Positions 58,531 through 64,000 of a stretch of DNA of 64,000 nt are shown one piece after another. How positions within the stretch are numbered: the first letter of the stretch is position 1; the number at the start of each line of letters is the position of its first letter. A program made the translations under genes and the position numbers. Where the stretch lies: contig CM060734.1 of assembly GCA_030704615.1 (NCBI GenBank), positions 24,364,001-24,428,000 on the forward strand, read 5' to 3'. The DNA comes from Takakia lepidozioides. Lineage: Eukaryota > Streptophyta > Takakiopsida > Takakiales > Takakiaceae. Under the pieces are notes generated by a model. The model did no database searches and was not told the DNA's origin. It saw only the letters and a list, made by a program, of their open reading frames with translations.

Positions 58531-61500
58531 ACAACTGTTTGATGGTGATGATGAAGTGGCTAGAGAATTTCGTGATAACATACGACGTTACAACAATGCA
58601 TTTGCTTTTACTTCAGTGGGTGTCAATCGGGATCGCACGTTGGGTCCTGGACCCTATTTGTTTTCATGTCCATGGTAGATTGACCCACATGTGTGGTGCT
58701 CTATTACCTGAGCCCGGTGTACAACCTGTATTTGCGCAATTATATATATACGACCCAACCGAAGTCATAGAAGCTCGGATGCGAGTAAATCCAGAAGTTC
58801 GCCCAGATACAATGTTGATATTACAACAACTTCTGCTTGAACACAATCCTTTTGTTCCGCTGATGAAACAAGTTTATGAAACTTTGCGTGAAGAACGAGC
58901 ACGGGGCAATGATAATTTGAATTTGGCGATGCATCTGCATTTCCAACCTAGAGGAGATGTTCGACGCTACAATCTCCCACAAACCAATGAAATAGCAATT
59001 GTTTTGCCTGGAGATGGAGTAATTCCAAATGCAGTTCGTGACGTTGTGATTCGTTTGCGTGGAGGTTTCTTGCGTCGCATTGGCTCGCAAGTTCTCACAT
59101 TTGTCATCCCACATATTTGCCACTACACTATGTTTTCTTGTTTCCTCATGGGGAACTTGGCTAGCATCCAGAAATCTCGCATGCCATACAACGTGCGCGA
59201 CAAACATATGTGACGCAGATGCAATTCTTTTCGTACCGTTTATATCCAAGAAGTAACGAATATTCTACAATACTTCGTGCTGGAAAGTTGTTCCATGAGT
59301 TCATTGTAGATGCATGGGCTCCAACAGAGCAAGCTCGGTTGCGATGGGTAGAAATGAACCAGACGACATTACGGGCCGACGTATACCAAGATCTTGCAGA
59401 TACAGTAGGAACGATGCAAATGAAGAGATAGAACTTCGAAATCTCGGACGTAGGGTTTTCTTACCTTCTTCATTCGTGGGTAGCTCCCGCAACATGTTTG
59501 AGATCTTTCAAGATTCTATGGCCATCACTCGCTATTTCAAGCACCCCGACTTATTTGGAACAATGAACACAAACCCTGACTGGCCTGAGATCAAAGCTGC
59601 AATACTATCAGGACATAATGCAATACATCAACATGATCTGGTTGCCCATGTTTTCAAGCAAAAGTCCAGGGCACTACTTCGAGATATCTTGAAGATCAAT
59701 GTACTTGGACGAACTGTGGCGCATGTCTATACAATTGAGTTTCAAAAACATGGATTGCCACACATGCATTTTCTTATATTCTTTGCAACAGAAGACAAAG
59801 TGGTGGATGTAGCAGCAGTGGATTGAATTGTTTGTGCAAAATTTCCGGATCCTGAACTTGATCCCGTTCTTTTCAACACAATCTTGAAGACAATGGTACA
59901 CGGCCCATGTGGACCACGGAACCTCCAATCTCCATGCATGAAAGATGCCAAGTGTTCAAAACGGTATCCAAAGGCCTTCTAAGAAGAGACCTCCATGGAT
60001 GTTGATGGATATACATTATATCGAAGGAGACATAACATTGGTCACGGCTATGAAACACGAGGACATTTGGTGGACAATCGGGATGTGGTGCCCTATAATC
60101 CATTCATATCTAGGAAATACAAGTGCCACATCAACATAGAGGTATGTGTTTCAATACTCGCTGTAAAATATATTCATAAATATATTTACAAAGGACATGA
60201 CCGAACTACTATGCAATTTGGTCGAGAACCAAATGAGGTCGAGCAATACCTTGATGCTCGATATGTCAGTGCACCTGAGGCGGCATGGCGTTTATTTGCG
60301 ATGGAGATGCATGAGGAGCAGCCAAATATGGTACGTCTTGCTCTCCACTTGTCGGGGATGCACAGAGTGGTATTCAATGAAAACGAAGATGTCCAAATGG
60401 TCCTTCAAAGAGCAGAGCGCGAAACAACAACGTTAACTGCGTATTTTGCTAGATATGCAATAGAACCAAATGCTAGGCAATACACATATCTTGACTTCCC
60501 ACAACACTATATTTGGAAGGCTGCTACAAAAGAGTGGAGACCTCTGGCCTAGAGTACTTGCAGGATTCGCGTTAGGAAGGTTGTACTTTGCTGATCCAAC
60601 TGCCGGAGAACGTTATTACCTCCGGTTGCTTCTTACGATAGTTCGAGGACCTGTCTCATTTGAATACCTCCGAACAGTGTGTGGTCATGTTTACGACACA
60701 TTTAAAGAAGCATGTTTTGCAAGGGGATTGCTGGAAGGCGATAGAGAGTGGATTGCATGTCTAGAAGAAGCTTCACTTTTTTGTACAGGATCACAACTAC
60801 GACATTTGTTTGTGACATTACTTACGTTTTGCACTCCTAACCAACCTGGACAACTGTGGGAACAATTTTGTCATCATCTATTCGATGATTTACGACATCG
60901 GCTGCAAGTACAACACCATCTTGACGACCCCACTGAGCATGAAGTATACGAGTACGGATTATTTCTCATTGACGAATCTTTGAGGGAACATCACAACACT
61001 TCATTGTCCGCCATACCAGGTATGCCGCAATCTGGATAGTACATTGCCCAAATCCACTCATTGCAAAACAACTTGATTATAAGCGTGAAGAGCTTGCATC
61101 CATAGTCGAAGAATGTGTACCCCAACTTAATTCTGAACAATCTATTGCTTATCACGAAGTCCTAACATCAGTGAACGAACATCGTGGTACAACTTTTTTC
61201 ATCGAAGGACCGGCCGGAACAGGAAAAACATTTGCTTACAACACCATCACCCCTGCACTTTGTGCACAAGGCAAGATCGTTATATGTGTTGTTTCCTCTG
61301 GTATTTTTGCTATCCTACTTGATGATGGACGAACTGCACATTCTACTTTCAAACTTCCAATCCAGATCAATGCAGATTCAATATGTGCTATAGATAAAAC
61401 ATCGCAACGAGCGGATCTTCTCCGAGAATGTTCCTTGATCATCTGGGATGATGTTCCTATGCAACAATGGCATTGTCCGAAGGCAACTGATCGTACACTG

Positions 61501-62068
61501 CGAGATATATGTGATGACAACAGACCTTTTGGAGGCCTCATTGTAGTATTTGGAGGAGACTTTCGTCAAATTCTACTTGTTATTGTAAAGGGATCTAGAG
61601 GACAAATCATAGGAGCCTCGCTTCGAAGGTCAATGTTGTGGCCCGGTATATGTATATTAAGGTTAACAGAAAACATGCGTTTGGAAAATCGGCAGTTTGC
61701 GAGTTGGCTGTTACAAGTTGGAAGTGGAATCATTCAAGTCGATGGGCATGGCAACATTCCTCTTCCACAACGAATGGTGCATGGTCGACATATACAATCA
61801 CTTATTGACTCCGTCTACAATGGTATTCGAGATATAAATTCATACAACGATGAATACTTCAAAGATCGAACCATATTATCAACTCGAAATGATAATGTTG
61901 ATAGTATCAACAATGATTAATTCACATGTTCCAAGGAGCTCTTCCAACATTTCATGGTGCAGATTTAACACTTCTTGAGGCAGGTGCTGATAATCATAAT
62001 TTGTATCCTACATAATATCTCAATTCTTTAGAGTTGCCAGGATTGCCACCTTCGAAGCTCAATCTGGA
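58531..62068 (+). pseudogene. Helitron Rep-helicase, frameshifted and 3' truncated
   Basis: This encodes the rolling-circle transposase of Helitrons. Helitron-like N domain: FRDNIRRYNNAFAFTSVGV (58567), then LLPEPGVQPVFAQLYIYDP (58703), HEFIVDAWAPTEQARL (59298) and FGTMNTNPDWPEIKAAIL (59560). The Rep metal motif HGLPHMHFLIFF is at about 59748. The tyrosine motif VKYIHKYIYKGHD is at about 60165 and keeps both Tyr. The Pif1-type helicase has Walker A GPAGTGKT (61208), Walker B LIIWDDVPM (61436), GGDFRQIL (61555) and LTENMRL (61661), and ends at LELPGLPPSKLNLDI (62022-62067). Stops or frame changes occur near 58680, 59200, 59400, 59824, 59981, 60550, 61037 and 61918. Walker B reads DD where DE is usual. 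After 62068 the coding match stops, the remaining helicase motifs are absent and GC-rich repeats begin. Confidence 0.92.
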
Positions 62069-62092
62069 CATCGCAGATGGGGTCTATTCTGC

Positions 62093-62362
62093 CTAGGGGA
62101 CTAGCGACACCCAGGAATCGCCATGACGTCACTGCCATCTGGGGGCGTCGCTAGACCCCCATGGGTAGGGGGTTCTCTGGCGACGCCGGGGAATCACACG
62201 GACGTCGCAACCCCCGGGGGCCGTCGCTAGCTCCATGGGAGGGCACGTTCTTATGCAACTCCCTGGAGTCGCAACAACGTCGCAGCCCCTGGGCGGCGTC
62301 GCTAGCTCGACGTTGGCGTGGTTCTGTTGCGACTGCTGGGAATCGCAAGAGTGTCGTTGGGT
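62093..62362. repeat. GC-rich tandem repeat, four units of about 75 bp
   Basis: Units start near 62093, 62142, 62217 and 62291 and share GGGGGCGTCGCTAG, CCATGGG, GCGAC and GGAATCGCA, then a GACGTCGCA block. Many parts are inverted copies of each other (GTCGCTAG against CTAGCGAC). They lie downstream of the minus-strand transposase_24-like gene, where a subterminal array of its element would be. Confidence 0.7.
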
Positions 62363-62577
62363 GGAAGGGTAGCCAGCTAGTATTTGGGGTGGGGTTTTGG
62401 AGTTTTTTTTTCGTTTGGGGGGGGGGGGTGGGATTTCTTGGGGGTCGGGGTGTGCCTCGTGCTTGCAAGAATTGCATGCATTCTAATCTATAGGTCGACA
62501 CACCAAATCCACATGTCCATTAAGGTTAGAATGAGGATCGAAATGACAACTGAAAAAATATATACATTAAGCGAGTA
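62363..62577. other. Short spacer with G run
   Basis: A run of G at 62418-62428 and no gene. Confidence 0.35.
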
Positions 62578-64000
62578 CTACCTATACATGTCTCTAACTG
62601 GGAACCATCCCTCACTCCTCATCACCTGAGTCATAGCCGTGTACTCGTCCGAGAAATGCAAGCTATGTTGGGCCTCCAATTTGGAGGATGATGAGGCCGA
62701 GTCCGAGATTACATCATCCTTCGAACCACCCCCTACTACTGGCTCTCCCCCATCCGGCCGAGCCACTGAACTACCCATCCCCACCCCTACAGATGCACTA
62801 TCCTCCGTCAATTGTGGCATCTTGGCCATTGAAGCTACAAGGGCCTTCCACCCCTGAGTCTTGCAAAAGTTGTGCTCGATGGCGGAGGGAGGCCTCTGAA
62901 ACTTCTTTTTCTGCACATGACATACAAATGCAGTGACAAGTCAGAATTCATAATGGAAAGGAGAAGCTAAAAAAAATAAAAAATGGGTATGACAAGAGAA
63001 AGAACACTTACGAATCGGGTGACAAAACTCTTGCTTCCGCCGAGGCCCCACTTGTGTGTTGATTCCGCACACTTCTCGAGGCGGGCTATAGTTGCCGCAC
63101 GTCCCCTTGCGAAGATCTCCGCCTTCAGCTCTTCCCTCTCCCCTGCTATGAGAGCCTCCCAAGATTCCTGTCCAGCCCCAACAAAGACACTATAAATATT
63201 AATGAACTCCATACCGCAATGAACATGCATTCAAAGACGCCAATGACAAGTGAAGTGCGTCTTACCTTGGTTATTCCATGTGGCATGGTCGTTGGTTCGA
63301 CCCCCGCCTTGAGTGCCTTGTGAATGGTTTGTCGCACACGGTACCTCTTGTCCTTGAGGTTCTTTCCCACCAGCTCCAAGAGCTTCCCCTCATTCCACTC
63401 ACCCGGAAATGTGCCCTCAAGTGTTTGCACAAATGCTCGCCTATGGCGATGTGATTGGCGTGGCCAATCAATATGCCAAAGGAACCACCTCGCCGCCAAG
63501 TCGAAGGCTACTTTTTTCATGGCCTCCCAATACTCACCAATGGGGTCACCGACCTTATTGGTCTCTAAGGGGGGCACCTTCATCTTTGGCAAATCAAGGT
63601 TGCGGGGACCCGAGGTCTTTACCTCATCCACGCTCTTCTGAACTACCTCTCCTTTGTCTTTTGTTGCCCCGCTAATGCCCTCCACCAGCTGCACGCTCAT
63701 CTGAACTAGCTCCCCCTTATCTTTTGTTCCCCCACTTGTGCCCTCCCCCGGCTGCACCTCTCTTCTTCTACGCCTCTTTCTCTTACGCTCCCCCTCCTGG
63801 GCCTATCCTTTCCCCTTCCCCTCCACTACTTCCCTACCCTCCTTGATGATTAGGGGAACCTCGGGGACACGATGTCTTTTCCTCTTCCTCTTACTATCCC
63901 CACGGGTAGGCACCACCACTGTCCCTGCTTTGTCGGTGGCAATCCCACTGCCTGGCACAAGCTTAGCCACGAATGCGCCAAGCTCCTGAACACAAAACCC
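62578..64000 (-). CDS. Plant transposase_24 (Ptta/En/Spm)-like protein, 5' end outside window
   Basis: Minus-strand exons: from 64000 (open at the edge) to 63266, 63167-63012 and 62910-62578; both introns are GT-AG and phase 0. The first exon has a basic stretch KRKRKRHR (nuclear signal), then two copies of a 21-residue unit (VQPGEGTSGGTKDKGELVQM, VQLVEGISGATKDKGEVVQK). The core follows: VAFDLAARWFLWHIDWP, FPGEWNEGKLLELVGKNLKD and KRYRVRQTIHKALK. Exon two adds ESWEALIAGEREELKAEIFA and THKWGLGGSKSF, exon three RPPSAIEHNFCKTQ and an acidic Ser-rich end. The order 'KDKRYRxRQ ... SHxxGxxS' is that of the transposase_24 family, the accessory protein of CACTA elements. A TAG at 63803-63805 interrupts exon one in this frame, so this copy is probably inactive or starts later. 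Confidence 0.65.

Noticed and set aside
62151-62501. Frames of 110-116 codons on both strands
   Set aside because: They cover the 75-bp GC-rich repeats and the G run, which leave all frames open by composition.

Overview
The window is nuclear DNA of a land plant. Two host genes show this: the 3' end of a callose synthase gene at the left edge and a complete 15-exon MLO gene at 42.8-56.6 kb. Both have GT-AG introns and plant-specific families. Almost everything else is old, mutated transposable-element DNA of plant types: Ty1/copia, a Ty3/gypsy-like Gag, CACTA (En/Spm), Helitron, hAT-like, a Harbinger-type MITE and tRNA-derived SINEs. A DUF7869-type gene next to ordinary plant genes, together with the high repeat load, makes me favour a large-genome seed-free plant (bryophyte, lycophyte or fern). 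That placement is inference only.

Layout. 0-2.1 kb: callose synthase C-terminus. 2.3-9.6 kb: a hAT-like remnant, a possible retroelement leader with a proline-rich ORF, a CACTA-like terminus, a SINE, a broken O-methyltransferase fragment, and a minus-strand gene with a SET-like segment. 9.6-18.9 kb: a broken CACTA TNP2 transposase, unrecognised exons, a filamin-like pseudogene, an array of about 20 short palindromes, a possible 236-bp mini-CACTA, a 510-bp tandem repeat carrying a CpG palindrome, and a fold-back repeat. 19-28.6 kb: a SINE, a broken Gag gene and AT-rich repeats. 28.6-40.1 kb: a DUF7869-type gene surrounded by copies of a 24-bp palindrome and followed by a 2.5-kb satellite-like array of about 170-bp monomers. 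A second palindrome array (half-site CCGTTGGATC) lies at 31-32.8 kb. 40.54-41.03 kb: a MITE. 42.8-56.6 kb: MLO, whose fourth intron is 7.85 kb long and holds two antisense copia elements, one of them carrying a SINE. 57.3-62.1 kb: a tandem repeat that runs into a broken Helitron. 62.1-64 kb: GC-rich repeats and a minus-strand gene resembling the plant transposase_24 family.

How the parts fit together. The host genes keep their coding capacity because insertions sit in introns or between genes: MLO reads as a 544-residue protein across all 15 exons. Most element genes carry frameshifts or stops. A recurring theme is that DNA-transposon genes lie beside arrays of CpG-rich palindromes with a different half-site in each block. 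These look like subterminal transposase-binding arrays. The block around the DUF7869 gene is the best candidate for a poorly described element.
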